DNA of 64,000 bases from positions 310,001-374,000 of the forward strand of contig NZ_REFU01000001.1 of NCBI RefSeq assembly GCF_003688915.1. Reading direction: 5' to 3'. A model generated the notes under the pieces. The model saw nothing but the letters and a program-made list of their open reading frames with translations. It was not told the DNA's origin and ran no database searches. This document shows positions 26,378-33,849 of the stretch, piece after piece. Source of the DNA: Rhodococcus sp. SBT000017 (GTDB lineage: Bacteria; Actinomycetota; Actinomycetes; Mycobacteriales; Mycobacteriaceae). The translations under genes were made by a program, and so were the position numbers. How positions within the stretch are numbered: position 1 is the first letter of the stretch; the number at the start of each line of letters is the position of its first letter.

Positions 26378-27751
26378 ATGCTTACATGGGAAGAGGACAT
26401 GGAGATATCCGCACTGCACAAACGAGGCATGTCGATCTCGGACATCGCCCGCCATACCGGCCGCAACCGCCGCACCGTCCGCAACTACATCAACGGAACC
26501 ACCACCCCAGGTGTGCGACGAAAGTCCACGACGGACCCGTTCGAGGACTTCATCGACTACATCCGCTACCGATTCACCGAGGACCCGCACCTGTGGGCGG
26601 TCGCCCTGTTCGACGAACTGTTGGCCCTGGGCTTCGCACTGTCCTATCCGACGATGACCCGCAAGATCCGGCAGCAGAAACTACGCCCGATCTGCCTGGC
26701 CTGCAGGACCGCAACCGACCGAGCCAACGCCATCATCGACCACCCACCGGGCGAAGAAACCCAATGGGACTACGTCGATCTACCGAACCCGCCGACTGAA
26801 TGGGGTTGGGGCAGAACAGCACACCTGTGGGTCGGCTCCCTCGCACACTCGGGGAAATGGCGGGCGGTACTGACCCCGTCGATGGATCAACCACATCTGG
26901 TCGACAATCTCGACCGCGTTGTCCGCGCTCTCGGCGGCACCACCCGAGTCTGGCGTTTCGACCGGATGGCCACTGTCTGCCACCCCGAGTCCGGTGCGGT
27001 GACCGCCAGCTTCGCCGGCGTCGCGAAGTACTACGGGGTCTCGGTCGCGATCTGCCCACCGCGGAGAGGGAACCGCAAAGGTGTCGTCGAGAAAGCGAAT
27101 CACACTGCAGCACAACGCTGGTGGCGGTCGTTACCGGACATGAGCGTCGAGCAGGCCCAAGCGCATCTCGACAACTTCTGTGCCGCCATCTCCGACAGTC
27201 GCACCCGCCACACCCCGGACGGAACCAGCACTGTCGCCGACCTCGCAGCGGCCGAACCCCTGCAGGAACCGCCGGCGACGGCGTATCCGGTGATTCTCGG
27301 CGACAGTCGGACGGCGTCGCGGCAAGCGTTGGTGTCCTACCGCGGCAACCAGTACTCCGTCCCGCCGGAGTTGGCGTCCGCGCAGGTCACCGTCACCCGC
27401 CCCGTCGGCGGTAGTCATCTCGACATCGTCACCGCCTCCGGCATCACTGTCGCCAGGCATGCGGTCGCCGCCGACGGTCTCGGCATGATCGTCCGCGACA
27501 GCGGTCATGTCGTCGCACTCGAACGGGCCGCGATGGCGACCGCGAACACCGGCAAACCGCACCGCCGCAAAGAACGGATACCACCCGGGCCTGATGCGCT
27601 CAGGGCGGCAGAAGTATTGCGTGGCAGCAGTTTCCATAGTACGAACTACTCGACAGGAGCAGCTGAAACCGATTCCGCGGCAGCATCATCGGATGTCATC
27701 GACCTCTCGGCCTACGAGCGGGCTGCACGGGGAAGGAACACTCTCGCATGA
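26378..27751 (+). CDS. istA: IS21-family transposase IstA
   Basis: A 457-residue DDE transposase. An N-terminal HTH (MSISDIARHTGRNRRTVRNYI) precedes the rve integrase core, with catalytic residues probably Asp in QWDYVDL, Asp in WRFDRMATV and Glu in KGVVEKANH. The C-terminal ~150 residues include the beta-barrel-like segment YRGNQYSVPPELA usual for IstA. The stop overlaps istB (ATGA), the standard IS21 coupling. Confidence 0.93.
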   Translation: MLTWEEDMEISALHKRGMSISDIARHTGRNRRTVRNYINGTTTPGVRRKSTTDPFEDFIDYIRYRFTEDPHLWAVALFDELLALGFALSYPTMTRKIRQQKLRPICLACRTATDRANAIIDHPPGEETQWDYVDLPNPPTEWGWGRTAHLWVGSLAHSGKWRAVLTPSMDQPHLVDNLDRVVRALGGTTRVWRFDRMATVCHPESGAVTASFAGVAKYYGVSVAICPPRRGNRKGVVEKANHTAAQRWWRSLPDMSVEQAQAHLDNFCAAISDSRTRHTPDGTSTVADLAAAEPLQEPPATAYPVILGDSRTASRQALVSYRGNQYSVPPELASAQVTVTRPVGGSHLDIVTASGITVARHAVAADGLGMIVRDSGHVVALERAAMATANTGKPHRRKERIPPGPDALRAAEVLRGSSFHSTNYSTGAAETDSAAASSDVIDLSAYERAARGRNTLA

Positions 27752-28602
27752 GTGAAACACCGAAAGGAGGTGCCGCTGCCGATCGACTTCCCGCACCGAA
27801 CACCGCGGAAGCAGCGAGCCTTTACCAACGTTTGCGTGGCCATCTCGGGGTCCTCAAACTCGCCGACGCCGCCGAAGCACTGCCGGCGGTCCTCGACCAG
27901 GCCGCGGCGGAGGAGCTGTCGATGACGGCGGCGCTGGAGCGGTTGCTCTCGATCGAGGTTGCTGCCACCGAAGCGCGGCGGTTGGCAGGCAGGTTGCGGT
28001 TCGCGTGCCTGCCGACCCCGGCATCGCTCGAGGACTTCGATTTCGACAACGCCGCCGGGGTCGACAAGAAGCTGATCGACGAGCTCGCGACCTGCAGATA
28101 TTTGGAGACCGCTACCAATGTGCTGCTCATCGGCCCGCCGGGGGTCGGGAAGACGCATCTGTCGGTCGGGTTGGCGCGGGCTGCTGCGCATGCCGGGTAT
28201 CGGACGTATTTCACCACCGCCGCCGATCTCGCCGCTCGATGTCACCGGGCTGCGATCGAAGGCAGATGGGCGACGACGATGCGGTTCTACGCCGGGCCGA
28301 CACTGTTGGTGATCGACGAACTCGGGTATCTTCCGTTGCCGGGAGAGGCGGCTTCGGCGTTGTTTCAGGTTGTCTCGCAACGGTATATGAAGACATCGAT
28401 CGTGATCACCAGCAATCGTGGTGTCGGATCGTGGGGAACGGTTCTCGGTGACGACACCGTCGCAGCAGCCATGCTCGACCGTCTCCTGCATCGATCGGTA
28501 GTCCTCGATATGTCCGGTGATTCCTACCGGCTCCGCGATCACAACGCACGATCGGAGAAGCTCCGCAAAGCCGTCACCGGGACCCGTCAACCGCTACAGT
28601 GA
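27748..28602 (+). CDS. istB: IS21-family helper ATPase IstB
   Basis: A 284-residue AAA+ ATPase that remodels target DNA and stimulates IstA. Walker A is GPPGVGKTHLS (about residue 127), Walker B LLVIDELGYLPL, and sensor 1 IVITSNRGVGSWG. The N-terminal ~100 residues form the helical IstB domain (YQRLRGHLGVLKLADAAEALP). Translation is coupled to istA. Confidence 0.95.
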   Translation: MSETPKGGAAADRLPAPNTAEAASLYQRLRGHLGVLKLADAAEALPAVLDQAAAEELSMTAALERLLSIEVAATEARRLAGRLRFACLPTPASLEDFDFDNAAGVDKKLIDELATCRYLETATNVLLIGPPGVGKTHLSVGLARAAAHAGYRTYFTTAADLAARCHRAAIEGRWATTMRFYAGPTLLVIDELGYLPLPGEAASALFQVVSQRYMKTSIVITSNRGVGSWGTVLGDDTVAAAMLDRLLHRSVVLDMSGDSYRLRDHNARSEKLRKAVTGTRQPLQ

Positions 28603-28736
28603 TCACCGCTACCGGGTGAGCACTTTCGCTGAGCGAAGTTGAGCATTTTCGATGAGCGCCATCACCGTCAAGAGAGCGAAGCTCGAAGGACTTGTCGGTG
28701 GTTGCGGATAGCGTTTCTCCCGTGATCAGCCCATAG

Positions 28737-28961
28737 TCCGTATGGCGAGAACTTTCCACTCCAGCCCGAGAGCGACTGCTCGCAGCCGACTTGGACAAAC
28801 CGCTGCCGGTCGAGCTTTCGCCCCATCTCGAATCGGCAGGTTTGCCCTATTTGCTTGGGGTCAAGCAACTCACCCAGCCGGGAAGTGGCGCAAGGACTTA
28901 CCAAGCGTCACTGGGGTTCGACGCGTTCGTGCAAACCAAAAAGAGAGAGGCTGGATTGTGA
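28737..28961 (+). pseudogene. Truncated 3' end of an unidentified element gene
   Basis: An open frame of 74 codons directly follows a TAG and lacks a credible start codon. It reads like the end of a real protein: ARERLLAADLDKPLPVELSP, then GLPYLLGVKQL and FDAFVQTKKREAGL. Its TGA overlaps the GTG of the next gene, as in an intact operon. The IS21 right end lies 72 bp upstream, but the stop codon shows further decay, so the insertion alone may not explain the truncation. Product not recognised. Confidence 0.42.
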
Positions 28962-29392
28962 ACTACGACGCACTGCTTGGAATCTTGGAAGAGGCGGACT
29001 CGGAGAGCTGGCACGTCATCGAGAGGGCGGGACACACCCACCGAGATGGCCACTACGGCACCGCCGTGTATATCCCCGATACGGGCCTCACCGTGGCGTG
29101 GGGACGGGACGCGGACGGCGTGGGTGACGGTGCCGAGGAGTGGTGGTGGGATGTTTTGGATAAGACCGTCCACAATCAGCAGATCGATTTCTTTTGGAAT
29201 GGCTCGCTGGTCCATCGGGTTGAATACGCGGGTCCCGATGGTGGCCGAAGTGTCGTCCCCTGGCCTGACGGAAACCGGACGGTCGACCGTCACGAGCTAC
29301 AGGTTGTGCGGCTGCTCGACGGACTTAGGGGCGGTTCGATGAACTCCGTCGACAGCACGATGCAGACAGCCAAATTGACCGTTCGGGAGTAG
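28958..29392 (+). CDS. Hypothetical protein of the mobile element, Trp/Asp-rich
   Basis: 144 residues from GTG 28958, which follows AGAGAGAGG by 7 bases and overlaps the stop of the upstream fragment. The N-terminus is a short helix (YDALLGILEEADSESWHVIE). A probable beta-sandwich stretch follows (YGTAVYIPDTGLTVAWGRDAD, then EEWWWDVLD), and then a polar C-terminus. No motif or membrane segment is recognised. It is the last gene before attR. Confidence 0.55.
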   Translation: MNYDALLGILEEADSESWHVIERAGHTHRDGHYGTAVYIPDTGLTVAWGRDADGVGDGAEEWWWDVLDKTVHNQQIDFFWNGSLVHRVEYAGPDGGRSVVPWPDGNRTVDRHELQVVRLLDGLRGGSMNSVDSTMQTAKLTVRE

Positions 29393-29411
29393 CTCAGGGG
29401 AGTCTGTACCC

Positions 29412-29430
29412 AACACTTTCCCAACACTTT
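29412..29430. repeat. Tandem AACACTTT sites near attR (possible integrase arm-type sites)
   Basis: AACACTTT occurs at 29412-29419 and 29423-29430. Other copies lie in the element at 21829-21836, 26190-26197 and, inverted, at 21854-21861. Short repeated sites close to the att core are typical of tyrosine-integrase arm sites. The two copies at the left end also lie in integrase coding sequence, so chance is possible there. Confidence 0.35.
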
Positions 29431-29560
29431 CAGCCCCAATCAGCCCCGAAAACTGACGACTCGTTGCGATAGACCGCAACCACTTGAACCGCATATAACT
29501 GCAGTTCAGGGTGGGTAAAGGCGAACATCTGCGGTCAGCGAAAATTCTTGGATGCAGCTA

Positions 29561-29598
29561 CGAAGGGTTCCTGGTTCGAGTCCAGGTGGGGGAGCGCA
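29561..29598. repeat. attR: 38-bp direct repeat of the tRNA-Asn 3' end
   Basis: An exact copy of 21711-21748. The bases before it (GATGCAGCTA) are not tRNA sequence, so this copy is not a gene. It marks the right end of the element. The 168 bases before it (29393-29560) hold the arm-like repeats and no gene. Confidence 0.92.
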
Positions 29599-29601
29599 GT
29601 C

Positions 29602-29631
29602 CCCGTCCGGTTCGCCCGGGCCGGGATTTTT
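29602..29631 (+). terminator. Original chromosomal tRNA-Asn terminator, displaced by integration
   Basis: CCCG-T-CCGG pairs with CCGG-GC-CGGG around a TTCGC loop, followed by ATTTTT. It lies 4 bp after attR, where the tRNA gene would end in the empty chromosome. The remaining bases up to 29863 hold no gene; they must carry the promoter of the AfsA-like gene. Confidence 0.65.
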
Positions 29632-29863
29632 GCTGTCGGGAGTGTGCCACACGAGCCCCCGGCGCGGCCCGTGAACGTACCGGACATGTGGTACCGGGAG
29701 TTCGAGTTAGTTAACAGATCGTGACAGTTATTTCTGTATATCGATTGAATGAATCCCTTCGACCGATGCCAGTTTTGTCGGTCGCCCGCTACATACTGAG
29801 CGAGCGATCCCGGTGGCTCAACAGTGCTATAAAAAGCCGGGTCGGTCGGTTTTAAGGGGCTTC

Positions 29864-30778
29864 ATGAGTTTGAGTTACGCAGCAACAGTTCCGCGTCACC
29901 TCGTGCATCGGAGGTCGCCGGGCGACGTTCTGTTGACCGATTACGAGACCGTCGACGGTACGCATCGGGCGGCGGTGCAGTTCCCCACGTCGCATCGCAT
30001 GTTCGCGCCGGTGCGCCGAACCCACGACTCGTTGATGGTGGCCGAGGCTCTGCGCCAAGCGATCAGCCTCTTCTGCCACGTCAACCACGGCGTGCCACTC
30101 GATCACGTGGTGTTCATCGAGCACTCCCGCTTCGAGATCCTGGACCCGCTCTCGGTCGACGACATCGACGATTCGCTTGTCGCAGAGTCGATCACGACCG
30201 ACGTGACGTTCGAGAACGAGTCGCTGGACAACATGAAGCTCTCCGCCCGACTCCTGAACGGCACCCACCTCGTCGCGTCGGGGACGGCGTCGGTCCGGAC
30301 CATCGGACCCGAGGTGTATTCGCAGTTCCGCAAGTCGACCATTGCCGACCCCCACTTCCGTTTCCTGCCGGCCGGAACCGAGGTGGTCCCGCCGTCCTCC
30401 GTCGGACGTCTCGATCCGTCCGACGTGGTGCTGGCACGGCACACATCCGACGGGACCATCGTCGTCGCGCCGGATCCGCGCAACCTGGCGATGTTCGATC
30501 ACTCGGTCGAGTACCTGCCGGGCGTCACGATGCTCGAGGCGGCACGCCAGGCTCTGCGCTTGGCCACCGAAACACCGGCGCTGGATTTCACCTCCTGCGA
30601 GGTGAGGTTCATGGGTTTCGCCGAGTGGACCAATCCGTGCTCGGTGATCGTCGACACGGCCTCCACCGACGGCCTCTACCGCATTCAGTTCGAGCACGAC
30701 GGCGAGGTGCTGTCGGCGATGTCCGTCACGGTGACGTCCGAACCGTGGTTGGCGCCTACCGATCGCTCCAGTCGATAA
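29864..30778 (+). CDS. AfsA/ScbA-like gamma-butyrolactone biosynthesis protein
   Basis: A 304-residue protein with two AfsA hot-dog repeats. The first begins VPRHLVHRRSPGDVLLTDYE, matching the 'VPxxxVHRxxxxEVLLTD' start of AfsA. The second contains RNLAMFDHSVEYLPGVTMLEAARQA. AfsA enzymes condense dihydroxyacetone phosphate with a beta-ketoacyl chain to begin A-factor-type autoinducers. The ATG at 29864 has AAGGGG just upstream. The convergent TetR-family gene overlaps its 3' end by 23 bp, so the two make a likely synthase/receptor pair. No epimerase or BprA-like reductase is adjacent. Confidence 0.83.
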   Translation: MSLSYAATVPRHLVHRRSPGDVLLTDYETVDGTHRAAVQFPTSHRMFAPVRRTHDSLMVAEALRQAISLFCHVNHGVPLDHVVFIEHSRFEILDPLSVDDIDDSLVAESITTDVTFENESLDNMKLSARLLNGTHLVASGTASVRTIGPEVYSQFRKSTIADPHFRFLPAGTEVVPPSSVGRLDPSDVVLARHTSDGTIVVAPDPRNLAMFDHSVEYLPGVTMLEAARQALRLATETPALDFTSCEVRFMGFAEWTNPCSVIVDTASTDGLYRIQFEHDGEVLSAMSVTVTSEPWLAPTDRSSR

Positions 30779-31397
30779 GGGCGTCTTCGGCGATCGCCAT
30801 CACCCGCGGGAGGCGTCGGCGCGGCACCACCGCGGGCAGCAACATCTGCCACATCTCGGTCAGCCTTTGCTGTAGATCGGCGCGTCCGGTCAACATCTCC
30901 GACACCGTCTGCACGCCGGTGAACGACGCGACGATGTATCGACCGAGCGTGAGTGCGTCCATACCGTCGACGATGTCGCCCTCGGCCTGAGCGCGTGCGG
31001 CCAGATCGCCCATCTTTCCGATCCAGTCCTCGAACGCTCGCGCATTGGGGCTGTCGACGATGGCCGACTCCAGCGTCAACCGCATACCCCCGCGGGCGAT
31101 GGAGTCGGTCTGCAGTTGGCGTCCCAACTCCTTGCTCACCAGGATCAGGGCGTCCAGCGCTTTCGGTGTCTGCTCGATGACGATGGCGCTCGCACTCGCC
31201 GCCATGGCCAGCTGCGCGTCGATCACTGCTTGCGCCAGGTCTTCCTTGGACGAGAAATGGAAGTACATCGCGCCCTTGCTGACCCCGGCATGGGCGATGA
31301 TGGTGCTCAAACTTGCTGTGCCGTAACCGAACTTCTCGAAACTGGCGGCGGCCCCTTCGAGTACGGCCTGCCTGGTGGACGCTGCACGCTCCTGCAT
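30756..31397 (-). CDS. TetR-family regulator, probable gamma-butyrolactone receptor
   Basis: 213 residues. The N-terminal HTH is RQAVLEGAAASFEKFGYGTA with GVSKGAMYFHFSSKEDLAQA, very close to ArpA/ScbR-type receptors. A ligand-binding helical domain follows, with MRLTLESAIVDSPNARAFEDW. In such systems the receptor represses target genes until the butyrolactone binds. Its pairing and 3' overlap with the AfsA-like gene is the main evidence for this role over a generic TetR. The next gene (VOC) starts divergently 96 bp away. Confidence 0.8.
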   Translation of the reverse strand: MQERAASTRQAVLEGAAASFEKFGYGTASLSTIIAHAGVSKGAMYFHFSSKEDLAQAVIDAQLAMAASASAIVIEQTPKALDALILVSKELGRQLQTDSIARGGMRLTLESAIVDSPNARAFEDWIGKMGDLAARAQAEGDIVDGMDALTLGRYIVASFTGVQTVSEMLTGRADLQQRLTEMWQMLLPAVVPRRRLPRVMAIAEDALIDWSDR

Positions 31398-31493
31398 CGG
31401 TAGACAATAACTGTTGCCCGGGTTCGCGGCACGGCGGAGTGGAGGCCGTTCGCGCTGCAAAACAGTCCTGGACGGGTGCGTACGATCGGCGCG

Positions 31494-32171
31494 GTGACTA
31501 CAGCGAGATTCAAGGATCTGTGTATCGATGCAACGAATCTCGAGGCAATGGTGACCTTCTGGTCGGCCACCATCGGACTCGATGTCGTTCGTACGGGCTC
31601 GCCCGACATCGTGAAGCTCAGCGGGAGCGAGCCCACACAGACCATCTGGGTCAATCGCGTACCGGAATTCAAGGCAGTCAAGAATCGTGTCCATCTGGAC
31701 GCGCACGTGACAACGACCGAACTTCCCGGTGCCACGCCTCTTTCCGCCCCGGGCGAATTCGGCTGGCGCGTGATGGCCGATCCCGACGGAGGGGAGTTCT
31801 GCGCCTTCGTCCGTCCGGAAGTCGGCCCCTACAGGATGTACGAACTGGTGGTCGACGCTCTCGACGCGAAGACTCTGGCCAGCTGGTGGTCGCAGGTACT
31901 CGGCGGAACGACAGAGGTCAGCGAGGAAGGCTGGCACGCGATCGAGGGCGCTGCCGGAGTGCCGTTCGAGTCGATGGTCTTCGCCCAGGTTCCCGAAGCC
32001 AAGACCGGCAAGAACCGTGTCCACTGGGACATCGAGGTCGATTCCGTCGACGCGATCGCCGAATTGGAATCCCTCGGCGCACGGGTGCTCCGGCGACCGG
32101 ACTCGGACATCGAATGGACGGTCATGGCGGACCCGGAGGGCAACGAGTTCTGTGTGTTCGTGACTGGGTGA
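31494..32171 (+). CDS. VOC-superfamily (glyoxalase/bleomycin-resistance-like) protein
   Basis: 225 residues forming two glyoxalase-like halves, each ending in the same motif (VMADPDGGEFCAF and VMADPEGNEFCVF). Such actinobacterial two-domain proteins often lack a full metal site and have unknown substrates. The GTG at 31494 is preferred: TACGAT ends 8 bases before it, fitting a leaderless message divergent from the TetR gene. It may be a target of that regulator. Confidence 0.82.
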   Translation: MTTARFKDLCIDATNLEAMVTFWSATIGLDVVRTGSPDIVKLSGSEPTQTIWVNRVPEFKAVKNRVHLDAHVTTTELPGATPLSAPGEFGWRVMADPDGGEFCAFVRPEVGPYRMYELVVDALDAKTLASWWSQVLGGTTEVSEEGWHAIEGAAGVPFESMVFAQVPEAKTGKNRVHWDIEVDSVDAIAELESLGARVLRRPDSDIEWTVMADPEGNEFCVFVTG

Positions 32172-32172
32172 G

Positions 32173-33006
32173 TCACCTGTGGTCGGTATCGGAACCCGCA
32201 GGGCGAACGTCGCGGGCTTGATCGAGCCGACCCTGGAGGTAGGTCTCGATCCACTCGAAGGACTTCGAGCCCAGCGGAAGCCGCAGTGGGGGAGTTTCCG
32301 AAGAAATCGCGGCGATGACGGCATCGACACCGCGGCGTGGGTCGCCGGGCTGATGGCCGTGGGTGGCTTCGAAAGCGGTTCGAGCCGGTCCGATCAGGGT
32401 GGCGTAGTCGTCCAGAGGGGTTCCCCATTGCATCGACCGTCCGCTCGCGTCGGTGCGAAACGGGCCCGGTTCGACGATGGTGACACCGATACCGAGATGA
32501 CGCACCTCCGCGGCGAGAGCCTCCGAAAAGCCTTCGAGCGCGAATTTGCCTCCTGCATACGCGGTTCCGCCCGGACCGGGTACCACGCCGATAACCGAGG
32601 ACATCTGCACGATGTGGCCGCTACGGCGCGCCCGCATCGAAGGCAGCACCGCCCGGGTGACGGCCAATGGGCCGAAGAAGTTGACCTCGAGGTTGTGGCG
32701 AAAGTCGGGTTCGTCGATCTCCTCGAACGCGCCGAGCAGGCCCACACCGGCGTTGTTGACCAGGACGTCGATGCGTCCGAACCGGTCGAGAGCGTAGGCC
32801 ACGGCGGAGTCGATCGAATCTCGGTCGGTCACATCGAGCTGTGCGTGAAGCAACCGATCGCTTTCGGGCCCCTCGAGATCGGCGACGCTGCGGGCGGTGG
32901 ACAACACTCGATCACCCGCGTCCAATGCGGCAGCGACGAATTGACGGCCGAAACCCGAGCTGGCCCCGGTGATCAACCAGACCCTGTCCGATCCCGTCGT
33001 GTCCAT
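32173..33006 (-). CDS. Short-chain dehydrogenase/reductase
   Basis: A 277-residue classical SDR. It has the TGASSGFG cofactor motif at about residues 13-20, NNAGVG near 89, the catalytic Ser in QMSSVIG and a Tyr-x3-Lys reading YAGGK. The substrate is not predictable. It converges on the VOC gene with a 1-bp gap. A role in butyrolactone reduction is conceivable from the neighbourhood but not supported by sequence. Confidence 0.92.
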   Translation of the reverse strand: MDTTGSDRVWLITGASSGFGRQFVAAALDAGDRVLSTARSVADLEGPESDRLLHAQLDVTDRDSIDSAVAYALDRFGRIDVLVNNAGVGLLGAFEEIDEPDFRHNLEVNFFGPLAVTRAVLPSMRARRSGHIVQMSSVIGVVPGPGGTAYAGGKFALEGFSEALAAEVRHLGIGVTIVEPGPFRTDASGRSMQWGTPLDDYATLIGPARTAFEATHGHQPGDPRRGVDAVIAAISSETPPLRLPLGSKSFEWIETYLQGRLDQARDVRPAGSDTDHR

Positions 33007-33102
33007 GTCGCCCTACCTCTCGAATATGCGTGGTCGTGAGCCGCGATAACGGTAGTGACGGCGAATGACGGAGAGCAACCGAATTGATGGCAGGCTGAGG
33101 CA

Positions 33103-33570
33103 ATGGTCAATACGAGTGCAGGAATCCTGTTGTATCGCGTCGGTGTCGACGGCCCGGATGTCCTGATCGCTCACCCCGGCGGACCGTTCTGGGCGCGCAA
33201 GGACGACGGAGCTTGGTCGATCGTCAAAGGGTTGATCACCGATGGAGAAGATCCCTGGACGGCGGCCCAGCGGGAATTTCGAGAGGAAGTCGGCACCGAT
33301 GTGCCGGCCGGAGAACCCGTCGAACTGGGCACCGTCACACAGCGCGGCGGAAAGATCGTCACCGCGTTCGGCGTCGAGGCCGATCTGGATGTCTCGAATG
33401 CGGTGAGCAACACATTTGAGATCGAGTGGCCCCCGAAATCCGGTCTCATTAAGTCGTTTCCCGAGGTCGACCGCGTCGAGTGGTTCCCGGTGGCGCAGGC
33501 GAGAACGAAGCTGCTCGTCTCCCAGCACCCCTTTCTGGACGCACTGGAGGCGGTTGTCGCAGCGCCGTAG
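33103..33570 (+). CDS. NUDIX hydrolase
   Basis: 155 residues. The Nudix box GLITDGEDPWTAAQREFREEVG is complete (G-x5-E-x7-REFREEVG; about residues 44-65). The N-terminus SAGILLYRVG and the segment GKIVTAFGVEADLD resemble small Nudix proteins annotated as NTP pyrophosphohydrolases acting on diadenosine or modified nucleotides. The exact substrate is unknown. It is transcribed divergently from the SDR gene. Confidence 0.9.
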   Translation: MVNTSAGILLYRVGVDGPDVLIAHPGGPFWARKDDGAWSIVKGLITDGEDPWTAAQREFREEVGTDVPAGEPVELGTVTQRGGKIVTAFGVEADLDVSNAVSNTFEIEWPPKSGLIKSFPEVDRVEWFPVAQARTKLLVSQHPFLDALEAVVAAP

Positions 33571-33644
33571 TTTCGGCGTCGGTTCCCGGGGTATCCACCG
33601 GCCGGAAATGACGAGGGTCGCGGATGCAGGGTGGGAAATCGATC

Positions 33645-33797
33645 ATGACACCAACGGGTACGGCGGGCGCGACTGCTCACGCGGAGACTGCTCTCGTGGA
33701 GACCGTGTGGGGTGGCCGAGTTGTGGCATCGGCGTTCGTGGTCTTGGCCACCGGACTGTCGTGGGTCTTCGTGGCGACGGCAATGATCGGACAGTGA
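33645..33797 (+). CDS. Possible 50-residue single-pass membrane protein
   Basis: ATG 33645 follows GGTGGG and opens a 50-codon frame. A 27-residue Thr/Ala/Glu-rich polar leader precedes one hydrophobic helix (VVASAFVVLATGLSWVFVAT) and a short tail. It ends 52 bp before the DHA2 exporter gene, so it may be a small partner or regulator of that transporter. Other frames over this stretch are Arg-rich and unlikely. Gene status is uncertain. Confidence 0.42.
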   Translation: MTPTGTAGATAHAETALVETVWGGRVVASAFVVLATGLSWVFVATAMIGQ

Positions 33798-33849
33798 CCC
33801 AGGATCGGTCGGCCGATACTGCTCGGCGACAACGACGAAGGACGGCACA

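Larger units (their letters stand above)
26240..28664. mobile_element. IS21-family insertion sequence, complete
   Basis: 2,425 bp. The ends form an imperfect inverted repeat, TGACGGCGCTCAGTGAAAGTG on the left against TGATGGCGCTCATCGAAAATG read inwards from the right. Each end carries a second internal copy of GAAAGTGCTCACCCG, the multiple-end-repeat pattern of IS21. CCGT flanks both ends (26236-26239 and 28665-28668) as a 4-bp target duplication. It contains intact istA and istB and so is probably a recent, functional insertion into the tRNA-Asn element. Confidence 0.88.
21711..29598. mobile_element. tRNA-Asn-integrated mobile element (degraded prophage/satellite), 7.85 kb
   Basis: The 3' end of tRNA-Asn plus four bases is repeated exactly (38 bp) at 29561-29598. 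Between the copies lie a broken tyrosine integrase, a phage-terminase-like fragment, several genes with no housekeeping role and an IS21 element. This is the usual structure of an element integrated site-specifically at a tRNA gene that reconstitutes the tRNA. Without the IS the element would be about 5.4 kb. With its integrase interrupted it is probably immobile unless helped in trans. Confidence 0.9.

Noticed and set aside
28742..28957. N-terminal extension of the 144-residue element protein from ATG 28742
   Set aside because: The extension is Arg/Pro/Ser-rich and a competing frame there reads as a real protein end. GTG 28958 has a good RBS.
29676..29696. GTACC/GGTAC inverted repeat before the AfsA-like gene as a butyrolactone-receptor operator
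   Set aside because: The half-sites are only 5 bp and do not match the known receptor consensus well enough to list as a feature.
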